A stretch of 64,000 nucleotides of DNA from Herbidospora cretacea (GTDB lineage Bacteria; Actinomycetota; Actinomycetes; Streptosporangiales; Streptosporangiaceae): positions 58,080 to 122,079 of the forward strand of contig NZ_BBXG01000027.1 of the NCBI RefSeq assembly GCF_001570605.1. Reading direction: 5' to 3'. A program made the position numbers and the translations under genes. Below the pieces are notes generated by a model that was given only the letters and a program-made list of their open reading frames with translations, was not told the origin of the DNA and ran no database searches. Of the stretch, positions 27,604 through 36,884 are shown piece after piece. Numbering within the stretch: the stretch's first letter is position 1; each line of letters starts with the position of its first letter.

Positions 27604-28956
27604 GTGGACGACCTCATCTCAGCGTTGCCTCCCGGACGCGTGCTGACCGATCCCGACGTCACCGCCTCCTACGCCGGAGACCGCACGTTCCTGCAGGCCG
27701 GAGCCGTGCGCGGCGTGGTGCTCGCGGAATCGCGCGACGACGTGGTCGCCACGATGAAATGGGCCACCGCCAACCGGGTCCCGGTCGTGCCGCGCGGCGC
27801 GGGCACCGGGCTGGCCGGAGGGGCGGTCGCGGGCGACGGATCGATCGTGCTCTCGCTGGCCCGCATGACTCGGATTGTCGAACTCTCCCCGGCCGACGAG
27901 CTCGCCGTCGTCCAGCCCGGCGTCATCACCGCCGACGTCGACCGCGCCGCCCGCGCCCACGGGCTGATGTACGCCCCCGACCCCTCCTCCTACGAGATCT
28001 CCACGATCGGCGGCAACCTGGCCACCAACGCGGGCGGCCTGCGCTGCGTCAAATACGGCGTCACCCGCGACTCGGCCCTCGGCCTGGAGGTCGTCCTGGC
28101 CGACGGCCAGGTGATCAACACCGGCCGCCGCACCATGAAGGGCGTCACCGGCTACGACCTGACCGGCCTGTTCGTCGGCTCGGAGGGCACGCTCGGGATC
28201 ATCACCGAGGCCACCGTGCGCCTGCGGCGGGCCCCCTTCCGGCAGCCGGTGACCGTCGCCGCCGAGTTCGCCTCGCTCCACGACGCCGCCTCGGCGGTGG
28301 CCGCGATCATCGCGGCGGGCTGCCAGCCGTCGATGCTGGAGCTGATCGACCGCAACACCCTCCAGGCGATCGACGACTGGAAGAACATCGGCCTGGAGCC
28401 CGCCACGCAGGGCATGCTGCTGGCCCAGTCGGACGCCGCCGACGCCGACGCGGCCGCCGACCGGATGACCGCGCTCTGCGAGGAGCACGGCGCCACGTTC
28501 GCCGCCCGGTCGACCACGCCCGAGGAGGCCGACGAGCTGATCGCCGTCCGGCGGATGGCCTACCAGGCGAAGGAGCGCCAGGGCGCCTGCCTGACCGAGG
28601 ACGTCTGCGTCCCGCGTTCCAAGCTGCCCGACATGATCACCGAGATCGAGGCGGTCGCGCGCCGCCACGACGTGCAGATCTGCACGGTCGCCCACGCGGG
28701 CGACGGCAACCTCCACCCGGTGTTCATCTTCGAGCGCGGCCTGCCCGAGCCCCCGCCCCACGTGTGGGCGGCGGCCGACGAGATCTTCCGGGCCGCGCTG
28801 GCCCTGGGCGGCACCCTCACCGGCGAACACGGCGTGGGCCTGCTGAAGCGGCGGTGGCTGGAACTGGAGAGCGGCCCGGTCGTGGCCTCCCTCCAGGCCG
28901 GGATAAAGCAGGTCTTCGACCCCCACAACCTCCTCAACCCGGGCAAGGCCATCTAA
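27604..28956 (+). CDS. GlcD-type FAD-linked oxidase (glycolate/D-lactate family)
   Basis: From GTG 27604 the product is 450 residues; a TTG at 27586 is a less likely start. The FAD-binding PP-loop domain shows PRGAGTGLAGGAV, DPSSYEISTIGGNLATNAGG and GSEGTLGIITE. The C-terminal FAD-oxidase domain ends with VAHAGDGNLHPVFIF and TGEHGVGLLKR. These features match GlcD and D-2-hydroxyacid dehydrogenases that oxidise glycolate, D-lactate or similar acids and pass electrons to quinone or a GlcE/F partner. No GlcE or GlcF lies beside it, so it may act alone. The promoter lies so close to GTG 27604 that the mRNA leader would be very short. Confidence 0.92.
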   Translation: MDDLISALPPGRVLTDPDVTASYAGDRTFLQAGAVRGVVLAESRDDVVATMKWATANRVPVVPRGAGTGLAGGAVAGDGSIVLSLARMTRIVELSPADELAVVQPGVITADVDRAARAHGLMYAPDPSSYEISTIGGNLATNAGGLRCVKYGVTRDSALGLEVVLADGQVINTGRRTMKGVTGYDLTGLFVGSEGTLGIITEATVRLRRAPFRQPVTVAAEFASLHDAASAVAAIIAAGCQPSMLELIDRNTLQAIDDWKNIGLEPATQGMLLAQSDAADADAAADRMTALCEEHGATFAARSTTPEEADELIAVRRMAYQAKERQGACLTEDVCVPRSKLPDMITEIEAVARRHDVQICTVAHAGDGNLHPVFIFERGLPEPPPHVWAAADEIFRAALALGGTLTGEHGVGLLKRRWLELESGPVVASLQAGIKQVFDPHNLLNPGKAI

Positions 28957-28964
28957 CCCCCTGG

Positions 28965-28977
28965 TAACGTGCTGCCC
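28965..28977 (+). promoter_or_regulatory. -10-like TAACGT directly before the kinase start
   Basis: TAACGT (28965-28970) ends 7 nt before ATG 28978 with no Shine-Dalgarno between. It fits a leaderless promoter for the kinase gene, separate from the upstream oxidase that ends at 28956. Confidence 0.45.
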
Positions 28978-30471
28978 ATGGTGGAAGGCGACCCCACGAG
29001 GCTGGGGCCGTTCGAGATCGTCGATCGGCTCGGCGAGGGTGGCCAGGGCGTCGTCTACAAGGGTCTGACCCCCGACGGCACGGCCGTGGCCGTGAAGCTG
29101 CTGCACACCCGGCTCAGCGCCGACCTGGCGGCCCGCGCCCGTTTCCTGCGCGAGGTGAGCCTCGCGCAGCGGGTGGCCCGGTTCAGCACCGCCCCGGTCC
29201 TGTACGCCGACCTGGCCGGCAACCAGCCCTACATCGTCAGCGAGTACGTGCCCGGCCCGTCGCTGAAGGAGCTGGTCGAGCGGGAGGGGCCGCGCCGGGG
29301 CGCGGCGCTGGAGCGGCTGGGCCTGGCGACCGCCACCGCGCTGTCGGCGATCCACCGGGCCGGGATCACCCACCGCGACCTGAAGCCGGCCAACGTGCTG
29401 ATGGGGCCCGAGGGCCCGGTCGTGATCGACTTCGGCGTGGCCAAGGCGCTCGACGCCCCGCAGGCCACGATGAGCGGCACGACCATGGGCACCCCCGCCT
29501 ACCTGGCCCCCGAGCTGCTCAGCGAGGCCACCGCGAGCCCCGCCTCCGACGTGTTCGCGTGGGGCGTCACGATGGTGTTCGCCGCCACCGGCCGCCCCGC
29601 CTTCGGGGCCGAGTCGATCCCGGTCGTGCTGAACCGGATCCTGCACTCCGAGCCCGACCTGGGCGGCCTCGAAGGGCCGATGCGCACGCTGGTCGCCCGC
29701 TGCCTGGCCAAGGACCCGGCCGACCGCCCGTCCCCCGACCAGCTCGTCGCCTATTTACGCGGCGACACCGGCGCGATCGGCCGGGCCGCCAAGGGCCGGG
29801 GGCGCGGCGGGCTGGTGCTGGCCGGAGCCACCGCCGTCCTGCTGCTGGGCGGCGCGGCCTATGTCATGACGCAGACCGGTCCGGGCACCCCGATCGCCGC
29901 CCCGACGGTCGCCCCCGTCATCGCCCAGATCACCCCGACCAAGCGGGCGCCCCGCCCGTCGCTGTCGCCGGTCGCCGCCCAGCCCGAGCCGCCCGCGCCG
30001 ACCACCGAGACCCCGGCCGAGCGCCCGGACACGGTCGACAAACCGCGCCCGAGCGTGACCCCGTCGCCGTCGCCGAGCCCCTCGCCGTCACCGTCGCCGA
30101 GCCCTTCGCCGTCGCCCTCGCCGACGCCGAAGGTCAAGGAGCCCAACCCCCACACGGCCGCCGGCCTGTGCGGGGCCGGTTTCGCGGTCGTCGACCGGCA
30201 CAGGTGGCAGGGCGGCCGGGCCACCACCTATCTCCTGTACGAACAGGCGACCGGCCTCAACTGCGTGGTCACCCTGTCGAAGAACCTCATCCCGGGCACC
30301 ATCAGGATGGGCGCCCTGCTGCGCGTCCAGAAGGGCCCCCACGGCAACGACTGGGGCCGCTACACCGCCTACGCCGGCCCGATCCGGCTCCTGGCGAAGA
30401 ACAAGTGCGTCGTCTGGGGCGGCGGCTTCGCCAAGGCGACCTGGCAGACCGGCTGGACCCACTGCAACTAG
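28978..30471 (+). CDS. Transmembrane Ser/Thr protein kinase with extracellular domain
   Basis: This is a 497-residue protein from ATG 28978. Kinase motifs are GEGGQGVVYKG (about 17-27), the AVKLL lysine (about 40), HRDLKPANVL (about 132), DFGVAK (about 151) and the APE motif in GTPAYLAPE. One membrane helix (about 276-298, VLAGATAVLLLGGAAYVM) leads to a Pro/Ser linker like those of the two cellulases. A 105-residue outside domain with four Cys follows (LCGAG, LNCVV, NKCVV, THCN). The outside domain is not PASTA, so the kinase probably senses something other than muropeptide. A TTA codon is in frame at 29755-29757. Its stop overlaps the convergent gene stop as CTAG. Confidence 0.93.
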   Translation: MVEGDPTRLGPFEIVDRLGEGGQGVVYKGLTPDGTAVAVKLLHTRLSADLAARARFLREVSLAQRVARFSTAPVLYADLAGNQPYIVSEYVPGPSLKELVEREGPRRGAALERLGLATATALSAIHRAGITHRDLKPANVLMGPEGPVVIDFGVAKALDAPQATMSGTTMGTPAYLAPELLSEATASPASDVFAWGVTMVFAATGRPAFGAESIPVVLNRILHSEPDLGGLEGPMRTLVARCLAKDPADRPSPDQLVAYLRGDTGAIGRAAKGRGRGGLVLAGATAVLLLGGAAYVMTQTGPGTPIAAPTVAPVIAQITPTKRAPRPSLSPVAAQPEPPAPTTETPAERPDTVDKPRPSVTPSPSPSPSPSPSPSPSPSPSPTPKVKEPNPHTAAGLCGAGFAVVDRHRWQGGRATTYLLYEQATGLNCVVTLSKNLIPGTIRMGALLRVQKGPHGNDWGRYTAYAGPIRLLAKNKCVVWGGGFAKATWQTGWTHCN

Positions 30472-31637
30472 AGCAGGCCCTCGATGATGTCGGCCGCCCT
30501 GGCGGCGCCGCCGTTGTCCCGGAGCTCGGCACTGATCACGGCCAGCCGGTCGGCGACGCCGGGGTCTGACGTGAGGCCGAGCAGGGCCGCCCGCAGCCGC
30601 TCGGGGGTGGCCTCCTCCACAGGGACGTGCACGCCGACGCCGAGCTCCTGGATCCGTTCGGCGTTCTGGAACTGGTCGGCCGCCTGCGGCACCGCGATCA
30701 TCGGCACGCCGTGGTAGAGCCCCTCCATCGTGCCGCCCATCCCGGCGTGCGTGACGAACGCCGACGCCTGGGCGAGGATCGCGAGCTGCGGCACCCACGG
30801 ATGCACCTCGACGTCGCCGGGCACCTCGCCGAGCGCGGCGGGGTCGGTCCGGGAGCCGATCTGCAGCACCACGTGCCACCCCAGCCCGGAGAACGCCTCG
30901 ACGCAGTCGCGGTAGAACGCGGGCCGGTCGGTGAATGCCGACCCCAGCGAGACCAGCACGACGGGCCGGTCCGACGGTGCGCTCCAGGTCCCTTGGTGGG
31001 CCCGGTCGGCGAGGGTCGGCCCGACGAAGGCCACGTGGTCGGAGACCCGGTCGGCGTGCGGCTGGAGCACCCGGGGGATGAGCGCGACACAGCGCGGCGG
31101 CCGCCCGGTGAAGTGGTCGTACGGGAGGTCGATCCCGTTCCCGGCCAGCCACGCCGTGAAGTCGGCGTAGTAGTCGTCACCCCCGGGCACCGACCGCACG
31201 AGCTGCTCGACCCCGGCCGCGACCTCCTCCTCGTAGCCGTCCCAGCCGACGTAGGTCGGCGACAGCTGGACGAGAGGCAGGTCCCACTTGTGGGCGAGCA
31301 CCCGGCCGGGGTAGCCGCCGATGTCGTACAGGACGAGATCGGGCCTGTCGTCGGCGTAGAGCTTCTCGACCTGCGGCAGCACGTGCACGGCCTCGTCGAA
31401 GAACGACCTGAAGGCCATCAAGATGTCGTCGTCGGCGTAGGGCCACGGCTTCCCGGGCTCGGGGAACACCGAGTCGTGCGGGAGGGGTCGCGCGCCCGAG
31501 GCCGCGACGGCGTCGGCGAAGTGGGCCGTGGTCGGGAACGTCACCCGATGGCCGCGCCGGACCAGCTCGGAGATGACGGCCAGCGACGGGTTCACGTGAC
31601 CGTGCGCGGGCACGGCGAACATGGCGATGTGGGCCAT
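30468..31637 (-). CDS. Macrolide-type GT1 glycosyltransferase (MGT/UGT family)
   Basis: This is a 389-residue protein from ATG 31637 (MAHIAMFAVPAHGHVNPS); ATG 31655 is an alternative with a poorer upstream context. The N-terminal AHGHVNPSLAV acceptor loop and catalytic His are typical of OleD/OleI-like enzymes. The donor-binding signature near the C-terminus reads VEVHPWVPQLAILAQASAFV, then THAGMGGTMEGLYHGVPM and PQAADQFQNAERI. Such enzymes glycosylate macrolides, flavonoids and other small lipophilic compounds using UDP-glucose, often for self-resistance. No biosynthetic cluster is nearby, so a detoxification role is plausible. It is convergent with the kinase gene, with overlapping stops. 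Confidence 0.92.
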   Translation of the reverse strand: MAHIAMFAVPAHGHVNPSLAVISELVRRGHRVTFPTTAHFADAVAASGARPLPHDSVFPEPGKPWPYADDDILMAFRSFFDEAVHVLPQVEKLYADDRPDLVLYDIGGYPGRVLAHKWDLPLVQLSPTYVGWDGYEEEVAAGVEQLVRSVPGGDDYYADFTAWLAGNGIDLPYDHFTGRPPRCVALIPRVLQPHADRVSDHVAFVGPTLADRAHQGTWSAPSDRPVVLVSLGSAFTDRPAFYRDCVEAFSGLGWHVVLQIGSRTDPAALGEVPGDVEVHPWVPQLAILAQASAFVTHAGMGGTMEGLYHGVPMIAVPQAADQFQNAERIQELGVGVHVPVEEATPERLRAALLGLTSDPGVADRLAVISAELRDNGGAARAADIIEGLL

Positions 31638-31868
31638 TTGCAGAGAAGTCTCCATAAAGAGGGTGTTGATGTCACAGTCTGGCCCACCCGACCGGCCCTG
31701 TCGCACGGACCCACTGGCCAATGGCGAAGACGGTTTTGCGCTAAAGGCGAGCATCCCAATGAATTGTCGCCATTTCTCTGATTGAATCCGGACCTGGCGA
31801 AGGGAAATGCGGCGGTCTTCGCGATTCCTCGTCACACCCCGGCGCGAGAACCCCTGTCAGGAGCGGCG

Positions 31869-33122
31869 ATGGACGACGAGATTCAGCTGATCAGCGACGG
31901 CGACGGACTGGCGGTCATCGGGAACGCGCCGGATGTCGAACGCTTCCTGGCCTCCGAGGGGCTGCCGTCGAAGGATCTGGGACTGCGGCGACTCAGGGCA
32001 GCCATGGAGATGGGGGCCACTGTCGCTCAGGCCGGCGCGGAGATCGCCGCCGAATCCGGTCGCTGGGTGAAACTCACCGAGGAGTCGGCCAAGGTCGTCG
32101 AGAAGTACGGACTGAGGGAAAGCGCGGCGTCAGGTCTGAGCACAGGAGTGGTGAAGGGACCCAAGGGCCAGATCAGAGGATTCGTCGAATTCACGAAGAA
32201 CCCCCGGTCGTTTCTGACGAACCCGGCGAATCTCGCCGGCGCCGGGCGGATCATGGCGCAGGTCGCGATGCAACAGACCATGGACGAGATCGCCGACTAT
32301 CTCGCCGTCATCGACAAGAAGGTCGACGACGTGCTGCGGGCCCAGAAGGACACCATGCTGGCGCGCATGATCGGCGCGGGCTACGTCATCGAGGAGGCGA
32401 TGACCCTCCGCGAGACGAAGGGCAGGGTCGACGAGATCACATGGTCGAAGATGCAGACCGCGCCGACGACGATCGCGGAGACCCAGGCGTACGCGCTGCT
32501 GCGGCTCGACGCGCTCGCGGAGAAGCTCGAACAGCAGAGCAACATCAGTGATCTCGCCACGACGGCCAAGGAGGCCGAGGCCGTGATCCAGGAGTGGCTC
32601 ACCGTGCTGGCCCGCTGCTTCCAGCTCCAGGACGCGATCGCCGTGCTCGAACTCGACCGGGTGCTGGACGAGTCACCCGAGGAGCTGAACGGGCATCGCC
32701 TCGGCCTGAAGGCCGCCCGGCAGGACCGGCTGGACCACATCGCGCGCAGCACCGGGCAGCTGGTGGCCAGGATGAACGCCGCCGCGGCACGGGCGAACGC
32801 GAAGGTGCTGTTCAACCCCGCCAAGTCCCCTGCCGTGGTGCAGTCGAGCAATCACGTCGTGGCCGGTGTCCACGACTTCCGCGGGCGGCTCGGGATCGAG
32901 TCCGGTCGCGAGTCGCCGGAGGCGAGGCGGTGGGTGGAGGCGGCCGTGGAGGTGCGGGACAAGGCGCTCGAGACAGGAGCCAAGGGCGTCGGCGCCGCCA
33001 GGGTTCTCGGCGGCGAGACCCTCGACCGGGCCGGTTCGGTGGCGGACAAGCTCTCGACCGGGATCGCCGAACGGGCGCGCCGCTGGCGCGGGGCCGACCA
33101 GAAACGCGACCAGGACGGCTGA
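31869..33122 (+). CDS. Hypothetical helical protein, function unknown
   Basis: This is a 417-residue protein from ATG 31869, which has AGGAG 5 nt upstream; an earlier in-frame start at 31782 lacks one. I do not recognise the family. After a 25-residue acidic segment (MDDEIQLISDGDGLAVIG) the protein is almost wholly helical. A mildly hydrophobic stretch lies around AGAGRIMAQVAMQQTMDEIA. A coiled-coil-prone region (IADYLAVIDKKVDDVLRAQK) and repeated Ala/Glu/Arg heptad patterns run to the C-terminus, which is basic. Intracellular: no signal peptide or convincing membrane helix. A bidirectional terminator follows directly, so it is transcribed alone. Confidence 0.75.
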   Translation: MDDEIQLISDGDGLAVIGNAPDVERFLASEGLPSKDLGLRRLRAAMEMGATVAQAGAEIAAESGRWVKLTEESAKVVEKYGLRESAASGLSTGVVKGPKGQIRGFVEFTKNPRSFLTNPANLAGAGRIMAQVAMQQTMDEIADYLAVIDKKVDDVLRAQKDTMLARMIGAGYVIEEAMTLRETKGRVDEITWSKMQTAPTTIAETQAYALLRLDALAEKLEQQSNISDLATTAKEAEAVIQEWLTVLARCFQLQDAIAVLELDRVLDESPEELNGHRLGLKAARQDRLDHIARSTGQLVARMNAAAARANAKVLFNPAKSPAVVQSSNHVVAGVHDFRGRLGIESGRESPEARRWVEAAVEVRDKALETGAKGVGAARVLGGETLDRAGSVADKLSTGIAERARRWRGADQKRDQDG

Positions 33123-33128
33123 ACGAGC

Positions 33129-33170
33129 GCCGGCAGGCCGGTCCCACGCGAGGTGGGGCGGCCTGCCGGC
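33129..33170. terminator. Bidirectional terminator hairpin
   Basis: GCCGGCAGGCCG (from 33129) with a following CCCAC pairs with GGTGGG and CGGCCTGCCGGC (to 33170) around a short loop. This long, nearly perfect stem sits between the convergent genes ending at 33122 and 33180. Confidence 0.85.
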
Positions 33171-33179
33171 TGGATCAGG

Positions 33180-36100
33180 TCAGGAGACGGGTTCGATCCA
33201 CACGTTGCGGAAACGGGGGTTCTCGCCGGCGTCGCCGTGGTCCTGGAGGCGGATGCCGCCCGTCGCCACGCTTTCGGCGATGTGGTCGCCGGTGCCGCCG
33301 TCGACGGCCACGTTGTCGTGGACCACCTCGCCGTTCCAGACGACCGTGACCCGGGCGTTGTCGACCTTCACGCCGGTGCTGGTGTAGCGGGCGGCGCGGA
33401 AGGTGATGTCGTAGGTCTGCCACGTGCCGGGGGCGGTGGCCCTGTTGGTGTCGGCGGCGCGCTTGTTGTAGATCGAGCCCGCGCCGTTGATCAGCGGTGC
33501 GGGGTCGCCGGCGGACTCCAGGACCTGAACCTCGTAGCGTTCCTGGAGGAAGATGCCGCTGTTGCCGCGCTGCTGGCCGGTCACGTTCGCCGGGTAGTCC
33601 GGCACCAGCCACTCGGCGTGGAGCTTGAAGTCGCCGAAGGTCCGCCGGGTGCGGATGTCGCCGCCGAGGGACTCCACGGAGCCGTTCGCGATCGGCCAGG
33701 TGGCCGTGCCGCCGGCCCGCTTCTCCCACGCCGCCAGGTTCGACCCGTCGAACAGGGTGATCCGCTCGGCGAGCGACACGGAGATGTGGTCGAGGTTGAC
33801 GTGTCCGCCGTCACCGGCGTCGTACCGGTAGGTGATCTCGTTGGTGCCCCGCCGCAGGTTGAGGGGCTCGGTCTGGATCGCCCAGGAGTCCCAGCCGCCG
33901 CTGGAGGCCAGCCGCGTCTGGCGGATCTTCTCGCCGTTGACGTACACGCTCAGCGACCTGACGGTGTCGGCCGCGTAGCGGAGGCTGACGTTGTGCGGGC
34001 CGGTGGTGTCCGACCACACGCTGAACGAGGTGCTCGCGCCCTGGTTCCAGTAGCCGTCGACGAAGCCCTTGTAGGTGTGGCCGGGGTGGTCGGTGTTGGC
34101 CTTCGCGCCACCGGCCAGGGTGGCGTTCTCCGCCTCGAAGACCCGCTGCGCGGCCACGGTGATCGAGTCGAGGTTGACGTGGCCCGTGTCGCCGGCGTCG
34201 ACCTTGTAGGTGATGGTGTTGACGCCTTCCTTCAGCGTCAGCGGCTCGACCCGGGTGGCCCACTGCTCCCACGTCACCGTGCTGGGCAGCGGCACCTGCC
34301 GGATCTTGGCGCCGTTGACGTACACGCTCACGGACTTGTTGCCGGGGGCGGGGTTGGGGCCGTTGGAGTAGCGCAGGCCGACGTGGTAGGTGCCGTCCCG
34401 GGGGACCTTCACGGCGAACTGCGTGGCCGCGCCCTGGTTGCCGTAGCCGGCGACGAAGCCGCTGCCGGTGTAGCTCAGGTGGTCGGTGGCCAGGTTCGCG
34501 CCGCCGCTGTGCGAGGCGCTCTCCGCCTCGTACACCGTGTCGGTCTCCGGGCCGTTGACCAGGGTGTTGAGGGTGTACCAGGCCTCGGTGCTCCACAACG
34601 GCTGACCCGACGCCGAGGCGAACGGGCGCGGCGAGCGCAGGTGCACGACGCGGTCGGCCTTCAGGCCGCCGATCTTGAGGGTGACCTTCTTGCCGTCGGC
34701 GCTCAGGTCGGCGGAGGTGACGGTCAGCGGCTCCTCGTCGACCTTGGGGCCGCCGTAGGTGGAGGCGGCGGCGTAGCGCCACTGGGTGATCTGGTACTTG
34801 GCGGCCAGCGACTCGGCGGTCGCGGCCGACAGCGGCTGGGTGTACTCCAGCTCGAAGCCGCCCTCGATCGCGCGCATCCGCAGGATGTCGAAGGCCTTGT
34901 CGCCGCTGGGGGTCAGCTTCTGCAGGCCGTAGGTGAGCTTGCCCTCCTGGCCCCAGTTGCCGCCCGCGCCGAGACCTCCGGCGTAGATCGCGCCGTCGGG
35001 TCCGATGCTGATCCGGTTGACCCCGGCCTCCAGGCCCTGGGTGAGGCGGAAGACCGCGCCCTGGTACTCGCCGTTGACCTTCTCCAGGAAGCCGCGCTGG
35101 AGCCCGCCATAGGTGACGTCGCCGAAGAGCATCTGCCCCGCGAACCGGCCCTGCTTGATCAGGACCGGGGTGCTGGGCGAGTTGGCGATCTCGTTGTGCG
35201 GCAGCCAGAGCACCGGCTTGGTGACCACGTTGCCGTCGAAGCGGCCGTCGGGGTTGGTGTAGTGGTTGAAGAACCGGTCCTTGGTGACGTGCACGAGCTT
35301 CGAGGCGGGCAGCCAGCCGCCCTGGTTGTCCATGACGAACAGGTCGTCGTTGGGACCCCAGCCCAGTCCGTTGGGTGTGCGCAGACCGCCCGCGACGTAC
35401 TCGATCGCGCCCGTGTCCTTGTTGACCTTGATGGTCGTGCCCCGGTCGGGGGCGGGCTGCGGGTCGGTGGTGGCGCCGCCGTAGTTGATGGCGACGGACA
35501 GGTTGATGTAGAAGTGCCCGTCGCGGTAGAGCATCCCGAACGCGAACTCGTGGAAGTTGCCGCCGAACGGCCAGGTCGCCACGGTCCGCAGGTTGTCGGC
35601 CACGTCGTCACCGTTGGTGTCGTTCAGCTCCACCAGGCGGGACTTCTCCGACACGTAGAGCTTGCCGTCGACGTACTTGAGGCCCATGGGCTCCTGGAGC
35701 CCACTGGCGATCTTCTTGGCGGTCACCTGAGCGGGCGAGGTCGCGCCGGTGACGTGGTCGAGCAGGTAGACCTCGCCGAGCTTGTTGTCCGTGCCGCCCC
35801 ACGTGGTGATGGCCAGCCGGCCGTCGGGCAGCCAGTCCATGCCGGTCACCTGCGGCTGGAAGCCGGCCGGCCGGAGGTCGGTGAGGGTGAAGTCGGGGTG
35901 GACGGCCTGGAGCGGCAGCCCGTCGCCCGGGGAGTCGGCGCCGCTCTCGCACTCCTTGCGCCCGGGGGCGGTGACCCGGACGACGTCGGCGTCCGTGCTG
36001 AGGACCGAGGTGGGCACGAGGGTGAACCCCGAGGCGCCCGGCGGCTTCCACTCCAGCCGGAGTTCCTGGCCGTAGAGGTGCTCGAAGTGGTCGACGCGCA

Positions 36101-36527
36101 GCGCGTGGTAGCCGGTGGTCAGGTTGATCGCGCCGTCCACGGAGATCGCGCCGTGCCGGCCGTCGTTGGTGATCACGACGGTGTCGTCGATGCGCAGCCG
36201 GGAGCCGTCGTCGCTGGTCAGCCGGAACTCGTAGGTGCCGGCGGTCGCGATGGAGATGTTGCCGATCACCTCGGTGACGAACATGTCGACCAGGCCGAAG
36301 TCGGCGTCGGCCGCCCAGTTGATCGTGGGCATCAGCTTGTCGACGTTGGGGGTCTGACCGGGCTTGAGCGTGCAGAGCTTGTTCAGCTCGACCTGGACGT
36401 CGTAGGTGCGCAGGGTCACGCCGGGCACCTGCGGCGGCACGTCCGCGCGCGCCTGCGCGGGGACGGCGAGCGAGGTGAGCGTGGTGAGCAGGAGCACGGA
36501 TAACAGGGGCAGTTTCCGCAAGGCCAA
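33180..36527 (-). CDS. Secreted PA14 / propeller / double CBM / DUF1080 carbohydrate-acting protein
   Basis: This 1115-residue protein is read from TTG 36527 (the next in-frame TTG at 36521 is possible). The signal peptide ends near QARA (about 28). In order: PA14 (about 48-170, with AGTYEFRLTSDDGSRLRIDD); a sorbosone-dehydrogenase-like propeller (about 205-535, TGMDWLPDGRLAITTWGG and later RISIGPDGAIYAGGLGAGGN); two CBM6/35-like modules starting near 662 (VYEAESASHSGGANL) and 795 (VFEAENATLAGGAKA); and a DUF1080 / 3-keto-disaccharide-hydrolase domain (about 922-1115, ITLFDGSNLAAWEKR, GNSGIFLQERYEVQVLES). It probably processes oxidised glycans outside the cell. A TTA codon is the ninth codon. 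No partner genes adjoin it. Confidence 0.85.
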   Translation of the reverse strand: MALRKLPLLSVLLLTTLTSLAVPAQARADVPPQVPGVTLRTYDVQVELNKLCTLKPGQTPNVDKLMPTINWAADADFGLVDMFVTEVIGNISIATAGTYEFRLTSDDGSRLRIDDTVVITNDGRHGAISVDGAINLTTGYHALRVDHFEHLYGQELRLEWKPPGASGFTLVPTSVLSTDADVVRVTAPGRKECESGADSPGDGLPLQAVHPDFTLTDLRPAGFQPQVTGMDWLPDGRLAITTWGGTDNKLGEVYLLDHVTGATSPAQVTAKKIASGLQEPMGLKYVDGKLYVSEKSRLVELNDTNGDDVADNLRTVATWPFGGNFHEFAFGMLYRDGHFYINLSVAINYGGATTDPQPAPDRGTTIKVNKDTGAIEYVAGGLRTPNGLGWGPNDDLFVMDNQGGWLPASKLVHVTKDRFFNHYTNPDGRFDGNVVTKPVLWLPHNEIANSPSTPVLIKQGRFAGQMLFGDVTYGGLQRGFLEKVNGEYQGAVFRLTQGLEAGVNRISIGPDGAIYAGGLGAGGNWGQEGKLTYGLQKLTPSGDKAFDILRMRAIEGGFELEYTQPLSAATAESLAAKYQITQWRYAAASTYGGPKVDEEPLTVTSADLSADGKKVTLKIGGLKADRVVHLRSPRPFASASGQPLWSTEAWYTLNTLVNGPETDTVYEAESASHSGGANLATDHLSYTGSGFVAGYGNQGAATQFAVKVPRDGTYHVGLRYSNGPNPAPGNKSVSVYVNGAKIRQVPLPSTVTWEQWATRVEPLTLKEGVNTITYKVDAGDTGHVNLDSITVAAQRVFEAENATLAGGAKANTDHPGHTYKGFVDGYWNQGASTSFSVWSDTTGPHNVSLRYAADTVRSLSVYVNGEKIRQTRLASSGGWDSWAIQTEPLNLRRGTNEITYRYDAGDGGHVNLDHISVSLAERITLFDGSNLAAWEKRAGGTATWPIANGSVESLGGDIRTRRTFGDFKLHAEWLVPDYPANVTGQQRGNSGIFLQERYEVQVLESAGDPAPLINGAGSIYNKRAADTNRATAPGTWQTYDITFRAARYTSTGVKVDNARVTVVWNGEVVHDNVAVDGGTGDHIAESVATGGIRLQDHGDAGENPRFRNVWIEPVS

Positions 36528-36873
36528 TCCGATCTCGGTTCAGGTGCCGCGGGCACCGCGGCGCAGGGGGTGACGGCGCTGCCGACAGGGCCAGGCTGGC
36601 GGCCGGCGCCGGATCTCAGTCCCTGTAACACGGGGGACATCGATGCTGCTCTGCGCCGTAATATAGATCTAGTTCTTCCGCTTGCCCATAGCCTTTTGCT
36701 GGAAATCGACGAAAGTCCCGAGGTTTTCGACAGAAGCGCGCGACTCCGTGAGCCCGCCTGCATCCCCAGAACGCCGCGACCTGGGCTTTCCCGGAAAACA
36801 CCAAGAAACCCGGGCAGACGTCGTTCGCGGACCCAGGACGATCTCTCCGCAAGACGAGCGTCGGCCCGCCGGC

Positions 36874-36884
36874 TGAAAGTTTCA
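36874..36884. promoter_or_regulatory. TGAAAGTTTCA motif, copy 3
   Basis: The 11-base core matches the copies before the two cellulases but has no palindromic extension. It lies between the PA14/DUF1080 gene and the beta-helix/lectin gene and could serve either. Confidence 0.5.
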
